Positions 50,028 to 59,139 of a stretch of DNA of 64,000 nucleotides are shown here, one piece after another. Within the stretch, counting starts at the first letter, position 1, and the number at the start of each line of letters is the position of its first letter. The stretch is from CAVQAH01 sp963784195 (GTDB lineage: Bacteria; Acidobacteriota; Vicinamibacteria; Vicinamibacterales; 2-12-FULL-66-21): positions 558,001 to 622,000 of the forward strand of contig CAWARA010000020.1 in the NCBI GenBank assembly GCA_963784195.1. The letters are read 5' to 3'. The notes beneath the pieces are model-generated. The model was not told where the DNA came from, made no database searches, and was given only the letters and a program-made list of their open reading frames with translations. A program made the position numbers and the translations under genes.

Positions 50028-51432
50028 TCAGTCAACGGCCTTGAGCGCAAGCTGGAGATAGGCTTGCTCGTCGCGGGGGAAGGCGACCGGATAGATTCCG
50101 GTGTAGCACGACGTGCAGTATGACCCCTGCTGGTCGCCAACGGCCTGCCGCAACCCCTCGAGACTGAGGTAAGCAAGGCTGTCGGCTTCAACATACCGGC
50201 GGATTTCGTCAATGGAATGGGACGACGCGATCAACTCGGTCCGGCTGGGAGTGTCGACGCCGTAGAAACACGGCGAGACTGTTGGCGGGCAGCTGATGCG
50301 CAGGTGCACTTCACGCGCTCCCGCCGCCTTCACCATCTTGACGATTTTCCGGCTCGTCGTCCCGCGCACGATCGAGTCGTCCAGCAGGATGACGCGCTTG
50401 CCCTCGAGGATGCTGCGGACAGGATTCAGCTTCACGCGAACGCTGAAATGCCGAATCGACTGTTGCGGCTGAATGAACGTGCGCCCGATGTAGTGATTGC
50501 GGATCAGCCCCATCTTCATCGGAAGCCCGGCCTCTTCGGCGTACCCGATGGCAGCGCAGACGCCGGAGTCAGGGATCGGCACCACGACGTCGGCCCCTGT
50601 CGGCGCCTCGCGGGCCAGGATTCTACCGAGCTCGGTCCGCACCTCGTTGACGCTTCGGCCGAAGACGTAGCTGTCAGGCCGCGCGAAGTACACGTGCTCG
50701 AACACGCAATGGGACAGCGGCTGCGGCGGGAATGGCTTGATCGACCGCAGACCGCCGTCGCTGATGATCAGCACCTCGCCCGGTTCGACGTCGCGCACGT
50801 AGGTGGCGCCAATCAGGTCCAGCGCGCAGGTCTCCGAACAGACGATCCAGGCGTCCCCAAGCCTGCCGACCGCGAGCGGCCGGAAGCCGTGCGGATCGCG
50901 GGCGGCGATCAGGCGGTTCTTGGTGAGGAGGGCGAGCGAGTACGCGCCGCGAATCTGAGCGATGGACTCGACGAGGGCATCCTCGACACTGGGGGCTCTC
51001 GATCGGGCATAGAGGTGCAGAATGACCTCCGTATCGCTATTCGTCTGGAAAATCGATCCCGCGCGGACGAGCTCATCGCGCAACTCACGCGCATTGACGA
51101 GATTGCCGTTGTGGCCGACCGCTATCTGGCCGTGGGCGCAATCGATGAGAAACGGTTGCGCGTTCTCGAGCTTGCTTTCGCCAGCCGTTGAGTACCGTGT
51201 GTGACCGATGGCGATGTGCCCCGACAGCTTCTCGAGCGTCTGTTCGTTGAAGGCCTCGGCCACCTGCCCCATGGCCCTCGTCACGCGAAGACGCTCGCCG
51301 TCGGCTGCGGCGATGCCGGCGCTTTCCTGCCCGCGATGCTGCAGGGCATACAGGCCCAGATATGTGAGGTTGGCAGCTTCGGGGTGCCCGAAGATGCCAA
51401 AGACGCCACACTCGTCTTTAAATTTGATCCAT
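50028..51432 (-). CDS. purF: amidophosphoribosyltransferase, +1 break just after start
   Basis: Commits PRPP to purine synthesis by making phosphoribosylamine. The conserved N-terminus is DECGVFGIFGHPEAANLTY with the glutaminase nucleophile Cys, followed by LQHRGQES; the PRPP motif VILLDDSIVRGTT and normal C-terminus are present. The Cys-containing frame has no ATG, GTG or TTG before an upstream TAA. An ATG at 51432 reads Met-Asp-Gln-Ile and then TAA in the -1 frame; dropping one T from attTaaa gives Met-Asp-Gln-Ile-Lys-Asp-Glu-Cys. The layout att-taa-a is like the prfB +1 site. A start at the internal GTG 51284 would lose the catalytic Cys and is rejected. With the shift, 467 residues, the usual length. 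Confidence 0.9.
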
Positions 51433-51450
51433 GGGTCGCTCGCGCCTTCG

Positions 51451-51532
51451 GCGCTCGCTGGTTAGCTCCGCTCTTGCCCATCTTGCGGCGACAGGTCACA
51501 GGCGCTGACGCTCGCTGGTTGGTTCCGTTCTT
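51451..51532. repeat. 25-bp imperfect direct repeat between purL and purF
   Basis: Copies at 51451-51475 and 51508-51532 share gctcgctggtt and ctcc/ttcc-type ends, with 21 of 25 positions identical. They fill the 115-bp purL-purF gap, immediately upstream of the purF start. Confidence 0.45.
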
Positions 51533-51547
51533 TCCAGTGCAACCATC

Positions 51548-53782
51548 TTACGCTGCCCGGCCGGCGAAATGTCGTTCGAGCGCTGTCTTCCAGATCTGTT
51601 CAGCTTCCGCCAACGCAACCTCGATCGCGATCTCGCCGGCAACGGCGATCCTGATCGCTGGTCCTCCCGTTCGTCCGATTGCAAGTGCCGGCACGCCAAT
51701 CTTGATGGCCATCTCCATCAGCGCCTGCCGATCGGAAGGCCGCACGGTCACGACGGCGCGCGACGCCGACTCCCCGAAGAGCGTCGCCGCCAGGCCTGGT
51801 GCGGCCGCCGGCACATCGACCTCGAGGCCAATGCCGCCGCTGTCGAACGCGCTCTCGGCCAGCGTAACGGCGATCCCGCCGTCCGAGCAGTCATGCGCCG
51901 ACTGAAGAAGGCCGGCAGCAGCCGCCTTCGTCAGCAGGGAAATCAGCGACCGCTCGCGGTTCAGATCGAGCGCGGGCGGTGCTCCCTTGACGAGCCCGTG
52001 GACGGCCTTCAGGAACTCGCTGCCCCCGAGCTCGCCAAAACCCTCGCCGAGGAGGACGATCTCGTCGCCCGCGGCTCGAAATGTCCGCGCCAGCGCGCGG
52101 CTCGCGTCCTCTATCAAGCCGACCACGCCGATGACAGGCGTCGGATAGATTGCGCGCCCGTCGGTCTCGTTGTACAGGCTGACGTTTCCGCCGGTGATCG
52201 GAATGTCGAGGGCGCGACAGGCGTCCGCCAGACCTTCGACGGCCTCGACGAACTGCCACATGATCTCGGGCCGTTCGGGATTTCCGAAATTCAGGCAGTT
52301 GGTACCGCCGAGCGGCACTCCACCGGCACAAGCGACGTTACGCGCGGCTTCTGCCAGCGCCAGCATCGCGCCCCGGCGCGGATCGAGGTAACAGTAGCGT
52401 CCGTTCCCATCCGTGGACAACGCCAGTGCCCGGTTCGTGCCCTTGATGCGCACGACCCCGGCGCCCATGCCGGCGAGGACGATGGAGTTCGTGCGCACCA
52501 TGTGGTCGTACTGCCGATACACCCAGCGCTTGCTGGCGATCGTCGGCGACGCGAGCAGAACCTTCAGCGCATCCACCGGCGAGGGGCCCGGCGGCAACGT
52601 GCGGAGGTCCAGTTGCGTGACCTCATCGATGTACGCGGGACGTTCGGTCGGCCGATCGTAGACAGGCGCTTCGTCGACGAGGGCGGTGTTCGGAATCTCG
52701 GCGACCACGCGTCCGTGATCCTTGACCCGCAGCAGGCCATCGTCGGTAACCTGACCGATGTGCGCCGCGTGGAGATCCCACTTTTCGAAGATCGCTTCGA
52801 CCTCGTGCTCCCGTCCCTTCTTCACGACGAGCAGCATACGCTCCTGCGACTCGGACAGCATGATCTCGTAGGGGGTCATGCCGGTCTCGCGCTGCGGAAC
52901 GTCTTTCACGTCGATCTCGATGCCGCTGCCGCCGCGCGCTCCCATCTCGGAGGTGGAGCACGTGAGGCCTGCCGCGCCCATATCCTGCACCCCGATGAGC
53001 GCATCCGTCTTCATCAGCTCGAGGCACGCTTCGAGCAGCAGCTTCTCCATGAAAGGATCGCCGACCTGCACGGCCGGACGCTTCTCCGACGTCTTCTCGT
53101 CGAACTCCGCCGAAGCCATCGTCGCACCGTGAATCCCATCGCGGCCCGTCTTGGCGCCAACGTAGTAGACCGGATTGCCAATCCCTGCAGCCCGGCCCTT
53201 GACCAGGGCGTCGGTTTTCGCAATTCCCAGACAGAGGACGTTCACAAGCGGGTTTCCGGCGTACGGCAGCTCGAAGGCGATCTCTCCGCCGACCGTCGGG
53301 ATTCCGATGCTGTTGCCGTAACCGGCGATTCCAGCGACGACGCCTTCGACGATTCGCCTGGTGCGGGCACCGTCGGGGCCGTCCATCGGACCGAAACGCA
53401 GCGAGTTCATCAGCGCGATGGGACGGGCGCCCATCGTGAAGATGTCTCGAATGATCCCGCCGACACCCGTCGCTGCGCCCTGGTAGGGCTCGATGAACGA
53501 CGGGTGATTGTGCGATTCGATCTTGAAGACCGCCGCCAGCCCGTCGCCGATGTCCACGGCGCCAGCGTTCTCGCCGGGGCCCTGCAGGACGCGCGGGCTC
53601 TTGGTTGGCAGCTTGCGCAAATGGATGCGCGAGCTCTTGTAGCTGCAGTGCTCCGACCACATGACGGAGAAGATGCCGATCTCCGTCTCTGACGGCTCGC
53701 GTCCAAGCGAGCGCACGATACGGTCGTATTCGGCCGGCGTGAGGCCGTGACGTTCGAGTAGGGCGGTGTCGACAGGGCTCAT
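51548..53782 (-). CDS. purL: phosphoribosylformylglycinamidine synthase, large subunit
   Basis: 744 residues, the small PurL form that works with separate PurS and PurQ. ATP-dependent amination of FGAR to FGAM. Recognisable segments are SEHCSYKSSRIHLRKLPT, KIESHNHPSFIEPYQGAATGVGGI, GARPIALMNSLRFG and GGNVSLYNET. PurS and PurQ are encoded in the same operon, consistent with a PurSQL complex. Its start overlaps the 64-residue membrane-protein gene by four bases. Confidence 0.97.
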   Translation of the reverse strand: MSPVDTALLERHGLTPAEYDRIVRSLGREPSETEIGIFSVMWSEHCSYKSSRIHLRKLPTKSPRVLQGPGENAGAVDIGDGLAAVFKIESHNHPSFIEPYQGAATGVGGIIRDIFTMGARPIALMNSLRFGPMDGPDGARTRRIVEGVVAGIAGYGNSIGIPTVGGEIAFELPYAGNPLVNVLCLGIAKTDALVKGRAAGIGNPVYYVGAKTGRDGIHGATMASAEFDEKTSEKRPAVQVGDPFMEKLLLEACLELMKTDALIGVQDMGAAGLTCSTSEMGARGGSGIEIDVKDVPQRETGMTPYEIMLSESQERMLLVVKKGREHEVEAIFEKWDLHAAHIGQVTDDGLLRVKDHGRVVAEIPNTALVDEAPVYDRPTERPAYIDEVTQLDLRTLPPGPSPVDALKVLLASPTIASKRWVYRQYDHMVRTNSIVLAGMGAGVVRIKGTNRALALSTDGNGRYCYLDPRRGAMLALAEAARNVACAGGVPLGGTNCLNFGNPERPEIMWQFVEAVEGLADACRALDIPITGGNVSLYNETDGRAIYPTPVIGVVGLIEDASRALARTFRAAGDEIVLLGEGFGELGGSEFLKAVHGLVKGAPPALDLNRERSLISLLTKAAAAGLLQSAHDCSDGGIAVTLAESAFDSGGIGLEVDVPAAAPGLAATLFGESASRAVVTVRPSDRQALMEMAIKIGVPALAIGRTGGPAIRIAVAGEIAIEVALAEAEQIWKTALERHFAGRAA

Positions 53783-53973
53783 GATCGGGTCAGCAGAAAA
53801 AAGGCGATGAGGACGTCGGTGGCAGCCACCAGCAGCAGGCAGACCCCGAGCGTGCTTCGCGACGACTCTTCAATCGCCACGAGCCCGGCCAGCGTCGCTG
53901 CACCAAAACCGGCGAACAAGAACGCGCTGAAGAACAACGACCGGACGACGATCGCGCGGCTGTGCGGCGTCAC
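53779..53973 (-). CDS. small two-helix membrane protein between purQ and purL
   Basis: 64 residues from a GTG start. Two transmembrane helices (SLFFSAFLFAGFGAATLAGL and LGVCLLLVAATDVLIAFFLL) joined by a short polar loop. The start is one base after the purQ stop and the stop overlaps the purL start in ATGA, so translation of purL probably depends on it. No family recognised. The tight spacing argues that it is real rather than a chance frame. Confidence 0.65.
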   Translation of the reverse strand: MTPHSRAIVVRSLFFSAFLFAGFGAATLAGLVAIEESSRSTLGVCLLLVAATDVLIAFFLLTRS

Positions 53974-53974
53974 G

Positions 53975-54688
53975 TCAGGCCGAGCGCAGCGCGCCGTGAT
54001 CGGCCAGCGCGGCCGCCACGGATTCGAACATCACGAGACCGTCCGCGCTGCCCAGCATTCCTTCGCACGCCCGCTCGGGGTGCGGCATCAACCCGACGAC
54101 ATTGCGCGACTCGTTGCAGATGCCGGCAATGTTGTGCGCGGCGCCGTTAGGGTTGGCGGCATCGGTGATCTCGCCATCCGGCGTGCAATAGCGGAACACC
54201 ACGCGGCCGGACTGTTCCAGCTGCTGGAGCGTCTCCGGATCGGCGAAATAGTTACCTTCGCCATGCGCGATGGGCAGGCTCAGGACCTGGCCCTTCGACG
54301 CCTTGCCGGTGAACGGCGTGTCGATCTGCTCGACGCGAACGCAGACGTGCTCGCAATGAAACTTCAGATCGCGGTTCCTCAGCATGGCGCCGGGAAGAAG
54401 GCCGCTTTCGAGCAGGATCTGAAACCCGTTGCAGATGCCGAGGACCGGCCCGCCGCGACGCGCAAACTCCGTGACCGCGGTCATCACCGGCGAGAATCGA
54501 GCAATCGCACCAGTGCGCAGGTAGTCGCCGTGCGAAAAGCCACCGGGAAGGATGACCACGTCGGCCCCGCCCAGGGTCACGTCCTTGTGCCACACGAACG
54601 TCGCGTCGGCGCCCAACACGTGCCGAGCCGTGTGATACGCGTCGTGATCGCAATTGGAACCGGGAAAGACGACGATGGCAAATTTCAT
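53975..54688 (-). CDS. purQ: phosphoribosylformylglycinamidine synthase, glutaminase subunit
   Basis: 237 residues, class I glutamine amidotransferase. Begins FAIVVFPGSNCDHDAYH, typical for PurQ. Catalytic Cys in GICNGFQ and the His-Glu pair in GLMPHPER are present. Supplies ammonia to PurL. Lies 33 bp after purS. Confidence 0.97.
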   Translation of the reverse strand: MKFAIVVFPGSNCDHDAYHTARHVLGADATFVWHKDVTLGGADVVILPGGFSHGDYLRTGAIARFSPVMTAVTEFARRGGPVLGICNGFQILLESGLLPGAMLRNRDLKFHCEHVCVRVEQIDTPFTGKASKGQVLSLPIAHGEGNYFADPETLQQLEQSGRVVFRYCTPDGEITDAANPNGAAHNIAGICNESRNVVGLMPHPERACEGMLGSADGLVMFESVAAALADHGALRSA

Positions 54689-54721
54689 TTTTTCCTCTGC
54701 CGGGCAGAACCTGAGGCTTTC

Positions 54722-54970
54722 CTATTCGACCTCTATTCGGTAACTCTCGATCACGGGATTCGCCAGGAGCTTGTCGGCGACTTCGGCCGCCAGCGCACGC
54801 GCTTGATCGGGCGATTTCGACGCGAGCTCGAGCTCGAAGTACTTGCCCTGACGCACGTCGCCCACGTTCGTATAGCCCATCGAGTGCAGGGCGTCGGCGA
54901 TGGTCTGACCCTGCGGATCGAAGACCGATGGTTTGAGTGTGACGAAGACTCTGGCTTTGATTGTTTGCAT
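54722..54970 (-). CDS. purS: phosphoribosylformylglycinamidine synthase, PurS subunit
   Basis: 82 residues. The compact beta-alpha-beta fold begins ARVFVTLKPSVFDPQG and ends KLLANPVIESYRIEVE, both typical of PurS, which bridges PurQ and PurL and channels ammonia. Thirteen bases after purB, same strand. Confidence 0.96.
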   Translation of the reverse strand: MQTIKARVFVTLKPSVFDPQGQTIADALHSMGYTNVGDVRQGKYFELELASKSPDQARALAAEVADKLLANPVIESYRIEVE

Positions 54971-54983
54971 ACTCGCAGCCGCT

Positions 54984-56294
54984 CTACACTGCCGCCGGCA
55001 CTGACCGGAATACGCGCTCGAAGATGGCGTCCACGTTGCGCAGCTGATCGTCGAGATCGAACGCCTTTTCGACCTCAGCCGGCGTCAGCACCTTCATGAG
55101 GTCCGCGTCCGCGAGCAGCAGCCCCTTGAAGTCGCGCTTCTCGTGGAACGCGCGCATGGCGTTGCGCTGGACCCACTCGTAGGCCTGCTCTCGCGATACA
55201 CCGCGGCGCGCGAGCTCGAGCAGGACGGTGCCGGAAAACACGACGCCGCGGGACCGCTCGAGGTTTTCCTTCATCCGATCCGGATACACGACCATGCCGC
55301 GGACGATGCGGGTGAAGCGGCGCAGCATGTGATCGAGCGCGATGAAACTGTCCGGCAGGATCACGCGTTCGACCGACGAATGCGAAATGTCTCGTTCGTG
55401 CCAGAGCGCGATGTTCTCGAGCGCCGCCATGGCGTTTCCGCGGATCAACCGCGCCAGCCCGGTAATCTGTTCGCAGCCGATCGGGTTGCGCTTGTGAGGC
55501 ATGGCGGACGAACCCTTCTGCCCCTTGCCGAACGGCTCCTCGACCTCGCCGATCTCGGTCTTCTGCAGACCGCGGATCTCCAGCGCGAACTTCTCGAGCG
55601 ACGCGGCCGTGATCGCCAGGGCCATCATCAGCTCGGCGTGCCGATCGCGCTGGATGACCTGTGACGAGACCGGCGCCGGCGTCAGGTCGAGCCGCTCGCA
55701 GACTCGCGCCTCGATTGCCGGATCCAGATGCGCAAAGGTCCCCACGGCGCCGGAAATCTTCCCGACCGACACGATCTCCTTGGCGCGCAGCACGCGATCG
55801 AGGTCGCGCTGCAATTCCGCATACCACAGCGCCAGCTTCACGCCGAGGGTCATCGGCTCGGCATGCACGCCATGCGTGCGCCCGATCATCGGCGTCCGGC
55901 GATGCTCCTCGGCCCGTTCGCGGACCGCTTCCATCAGGCCGGCGATGCCCTTGACGATGAGCCCGGCCGCCTCGCGCATCTGCAGCGCCTGCGCGGTATC
56001 GATGACGTCGGAAGAGGTCAGGCCGAAGTGCAGCCAGCGTGCCGACGGCCCCACTTTCTCGGCCACCGCCGTCGTGAACGCAATGACGTCGTGCTGCGTC
56101 GTCTGTTCGATCTGCTCGATACGATCGATATCGAACGCGGCGCGTGCACGAAGGTCGCGTGCGGCGTCAGGAGGAATGATGCCGGCCTCGGCCATCGCAT
56201 CGGCGGCCGCCAGCTCGACATCGAGCCAGGTCTCGTACCGGCGCTGATCGCTCCAGATCGCGCCCATTTCAGGATGGGTGTACCGTCTAATCAT
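54984..56294 (-). CDS. purB: adenylosuccinate lyase
   Basis: 436 residues. Fumarase/aspartase superfamily enzyme that removes fumarate from SAICAR and from adenylosuccinate, used both in IMP and AMP synthesis. The signature loop GSSAMPHKRNP is intact, as are TSSDVIDTAQALQ and the start YTHPEMGAIWSDQRRYETWL. The start overlaps the M16 protease stop by four bases, so the protease heads or is part of the purine operon. Confidence 0.97.
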   Translation of the reverse strand: MIRRYTHPEMGAIWSDQRRYETWLDVELAAADAMAEAGIIPPDAARDLRARAAFDIDRIEQIEQTTQHDVIAFTTAVAEKVGPSARWLHFGLTSSDVIDTAQALQMREAAGLIVKGIAGLMEAVRERAEEHRRTPMIGRTHGVHAEPMTLGVKLALWYAELQRDLDRVLRAKEIVSVGKISGAVGTFAHLDPAIEARVCERLDLTPAPVSSQVIQRDRHAELMMALAITAASLEKFALEIRGLQKTEIGEVEEPFGKGQKGSSAMPHKRNPIGCEQITGLARLIRGNAMAALENIALWHERDISHSSVERVILPDSFIALDHMLRRFTRIVRGMVVYPDRMKENLERSRGVVFSGTVLLELARRGVSREQAYEWVQRNAMRAFHEKRDFKGLLLADADLMKVLTPAEVEKAFDLDDQLRNVDAIFERVFRSVPAAV

Positions 56295-57703
56295 TCATCT
56301 CTCGAGAGAGGTTGCCTCAAACGCCGCACGAACTCTGTAACGCCCTTCCAACTCCCAAGGGGACCAGCGGCGACCCGGTGAAACTCATTGGGAGTAGGGC
56401 GTTGGCAATTGGGAGCTTCCGTTTCTATCCCAGGTCGAGCCTGATCCCGCGTAACCGACGGAATCGAAGGTCCGAGTACCGTGGCCGCCAGCGATCCGTT
56501 CGAGAACAGATCTGACGCGACGCGCCGGACGTCGTCCACTGTGACCCGCTGGACACCGGCCAGCGTTTCGTCCAGGCCGAAGTGCCGATCGAAGTAGATC
56601 TCCTGCCGGGCCAGATGCGACATGCGGCTCGCGGTGTTCTCGAGGCTCAACATCAGGCTGCCTTTGAGGTGATCCTGCGCGCGGCGCAACTCCGATTCCG
56701 GCACCGGCTCGCGCTTGAGCTGTCTGAGCTCCTCGACACACAGGTCGATGACCTCGCCGACCGCTTCGTTCGAGCAACCGGCGTAAATCGTGATGTTCCC
56801 GGCGTCGCGATACGCGCTCAAGCCGCTGAATACCGAGTACGCCAGCCCGCGCTTCTCCCTGACGTTCTGGAACAGGCGCGAGCTCATCGACCCGCCCAGA
56901 ATCGTGTTCAGGATGTAGCTGACGTATCTATCTTCGTGGCTTTGCGGGTAACTGTCAGTGCCAAGACAGACATGGCTCTGTTCGAGCTCCTTCGTCCGTG
57001 TGATGACCTGCGGCACGACCTTCGGCGCCTGCTGCGTGAACGTCTCGCCGTTCGACGAAACGGACTGGAACGCACGCGACACCAGGTCCCGAAGCTGACC
57101 GTGATCGAGGTTGCCCGCCGCCGAGATGATCATGTTCGGCGCGACATAGGCGCCGCGGAAGTAATCGCTGAGTGAGTCCCAGGTCAGCGACTCGACGGTC
57201 TCTTTCGAGCCGAGAATCGGTCGGCCGAGCGGATGCCCCTCCCAGAAGTGCTGCGTGAAGAGCTCGTGCACGAGGTCGTCCGGCGTGTCCTCGACCATCT
57301 TGATCTCTTCGAGGATCACTTTCTTCTCGCGCTCGATTTCTTCGAGGGGAAAAGCCGGACGAAGGACGATGTCCGAGAGCAGATCGACCGCGAGCGGCAA
57401 GTGCTCGTCGAGCACCTTGATGTAGTAACTCGCGTATTCCTTCGCGGTGAACGCGTCGAGCTGACCGCCGATGGAATCGATCGACTGGGCGATGTCTTCG
57501 GCGCTGCGGGAATCTGTTCCCTTGAAAAGCATGTGCTCGACGAAGTGGGCGATGCCACTGCGTGCGTCGGTCTCATGACGTGACCCGCGCATCAGCCACA
57601 CGCCGATCGTCACCGATCGGACCTGGGGCATCCGCTCCGTGATCAGACGGAGGCCGTTATCCAGGACTTCGCGAACAACCATGCCTTGTGAAGAAGCGGG
57701 CAT
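56291..57703 (-). CDS. M16 family zinc protease
   Basis: 470 residues, insulinase/processing-peptidase type. Zinc motif HFVEH (53-57) with the downstream third ligand Glu in EIKMVEDTPDD, and the C-terminal substrate-binding region RGLAYSVFSGLSAY. No signal peptide. The single-chain form of about 420 residues usually works as a dimer in the cytoplasm or periplasm. The last 45 or so residues (after PSVTRDQARPG) read through the palindromic repeat at 56339-56404 and look foreign. Four-base overlap with purB; divergent from rlmN. Confidence 0.93.
   Translation of the reverse strand: MPASSQGMVVREVLDNGLRLITERMPQVRSVTIGVWLMRGSRHETDARSGIAHFVEHMLFKGTDSRSAEDIAQSIDSIGGQLDAFTAKEYASYYIKVLDEHLPLAVDLLSDIVLRPAFPLEEIEREKKVILEEIKMVEDTPDDLVHELFTQHFWEGHPLGRPILGSKETVESLTWDSLSDYFRGAYVAPNMIISAAGNLDHGQLRDLVSRAFQSVSSNGETFTQQAPKVVPQVITRTKELEQSHVCLGTDSYPQSHEDRYVSYILNTILGGSMSSRLFQNVREKRGLAYSVFSGLSAYRDAGNITIYAGCSNEAVGEVIDLCVEELRQLKREPVPESELRRAQDHLKGSLMLSLENTASRMSHLARQEIYFDRHFGLDETLAGVQRVTVDDVRRVASDLFSNGSLAATVLGPSIPSVTRDQARPGIETEAPNCQRPTPNEFHRVAAGPLGSWKGVTEFVRRLRQPLSRDE
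56339..56404. repeat. palindromic repeat translated as the M16 protease tail
   Basis: Left arm aacgcccttccaactcccaa (56339-56358), right arm ttgggagtagggcgtt (56388-56404); they pair with a small bulge. A further ttgggag copy follows. The protease frame runs straight through it. Confidence 0.6.
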
Positions 57704-57875
57704 TCCTGCCGGAGCGACAATCGCAAGTTCTTGCGTTAGAGGGATTTAACAGAACCGCCCAAAAACGAAAGCATATCACGCGGCAAGCGTCCCGTTCAAC
57801 AGACGGACTCGGCCGTGAACGCAGTCACCTGCATAGTAAAATAAGAGATCCTCCCGGGCGCCACGGCGCAGGCTC

Positions 57876-58967
57876 ATGACCATCGACTCTCGACCTGACA
57901 TCGGCGAATTCGATTTGGCAGAGCTGGAAGATGCGCTCGCCGGTTCCGGCGCGCCGCGATTCCACGCTCGCCAGATCTTTCAATGGATCCACCGGCGCGG
58001 TGTGACCGATTTCGACTCGATGACCGACCTGGGCCGCGCGCTCAGGCTTCGCCTCGACGATGAATTCCGTGTCTCTACACCTGAGGTGGCGAGAACCGAG
58101 CGATCCGTCGACGGCACGGTCAAATTCCTGCTTCAGCTGGCCGACGGCAACCTGATCGAGTCCGTCTACATCCCCGACACGCCCTCGAACACGTTCTGCC
58201 TGTCGACACAGGTCGGATGCGCGATGCGATGCGCATTCTGCCTCACCGGGAAGATGGGGATCGTCCGCAACCTCAGCGCCGGCGAAATCGTCGGCCAGGT
58301 GCGGGTGCTCGCGCGCGAGCTCGGCATGCTCAGCCAGCGCTTCAACATCGTGCTGATGGGCATGGGCGAACCCCTGCACAACTACGACGAGACGATGAAG
58401 GCGCTCCGGATTCTCGCCAGCGAGCACGGGCTGTCCGTCTCTCCGCGGCGGGTGACGCTTTCAACTGTGGGAGTCTTGCCAGCGCTCGAGCGGCTCGCCA
58501 CCGAACCACTGATGCCGAACCTGGCAATCTCGCTGCACTCGACGACCGAAGACCAGCGTGACGCCCTCGTGCCCATCAACCGGAAGTACGGGCTGAAGGA
58601 ACTGCTGGATGCCTGCCGGCGGTTCCCGCTGAAGCGCCGGAATCGCATCACGTTCGAGTACGTGATGTTGAGGGATGTGAACGACACGCCGGAGGACGCC
58701 CGGCGGCTGGTGAAACTGCTGAGCGGCATCAAGAGCAAGGTGAACCTCCTCCCCCTCAACGAAGCGGCTGGCATCCCCTTCGAACGGCCGTCGGACGACA
58801 CGGTCAATCGCTTCGCGCAGATTCTTGCCGATCACCACGTGACGGTGTCGGTGCGGAAGTCGCGCGGTCGCGATATTCGCGCCGCTTGCGGTCAGCTGAT
58901 CACCGAGTCGAGCCGCAGCACCCCGGGTCAGCGACTGGCGTCGTTGATGTCCACCAGCATGGGTTGA
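57876..58967 (+). CDS. rlmN: dual-specificity 23S rRNA (A2503)/tRNA (A37) C2-methyltransferase
   Basis: 363 residues, radical SAM enzyme. Cluster-binding Cys115-x3-Cys119-x2-Cys122 in VGCAMRCAFC, the MGMGEPLHNYDETMKAL motif and, at the end, the resolving Cys in RGRDIRAACGQL. Length and motif order match RlmN rather than Cfr. It is a single gene between the divergent purine operon and the convergent mtaB-purE-purD unit. Confidence 0.96.
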   Translation: MTIDSRPDIGEFDLAELEDALAGSGAPRFHARQIFQWIHRRGVTDFDSMTDLGRALRLRLDDEFRVSTPEVARTERSVDGTVKFLLQLADGNLIESVYIPDTPSNTFCLSTQVGCAMRCAFCLTGKMGIVRNLSAGEIVGQVRVLARELGMLSQRFNIVLMGMGEPLHNYDETMKALRILASEHGLSVSPRRVTLSTVGVLPALERLATEPLMPNLAISLHSTTEDQRDALVPINRKYGLKELLDACRRFPLKRRNRITFEYVMLRDVNDTPEDARRLVKLLSGIKSKVNLLPLNEAAGIPFERPSDDTVNRFAQILADHHVTVSVRKSRGRDIRAACGQLITESSRSTPGQRLASLMSTSMG

Positions 58968-59021
58968 TTCGCGAACACGGCCGAACTGCGTACTCGCGAC
59001 ACGCCCGACATTGCTCATTCC

Positions 59022-59123
59022 TGACACGCCAGCCCTTGCTTATTTGCGGGACCTTGCTTATTAGCAGGACGCCCGGCGCCTATTAGCAAGACGCCCGATG
59101 CTTATTAGCAAGACGCCCGACCT
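59022..59123 (+). repeat. degenerate tandem repeat, unit about 22 bp
   Basis: Three to four copies of a unit like cttattagcaagacgcccga (last copies at 59061, 59080 and 59100 approximately), becoming more degenerate toward the left (ttgcttatttgcgggacc). It ends in the palindrome at 59114-59139 between convergent rlmN and mtaB. Confidence 0.6.
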
Positions 59124-59139
59124 GAAGGTCGGGCCTACG
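59114..59139. repeat. palindromic repeat with CTGAAG core
   Basis: cgcccgacctgaaggtcggg followed by cctacg, nearly identical to 36951-36972 some 22 kb away. It also ends within the last codon of mtaB (stop at 59135), so it may serve as the 3' hairpin of that transcript. Confidence 0.62.

Noticed and set aside
50028..51284. purF starting at the internal GTG 51284
   Set aside because: It would lack the catalytic N-terminal Cys and the LQHRGQES segment that are encoded just upstream in the same frame.
51569..53692. A 707-codon open frame opposite purL
   Set aside because: Shadow of purL; no domain, and purL is unmistakable.
59022..59139. CRISPR-like array
   Set aside because: The repeats are degenerate, directly abutting and lack spacers; no cas gene is near.
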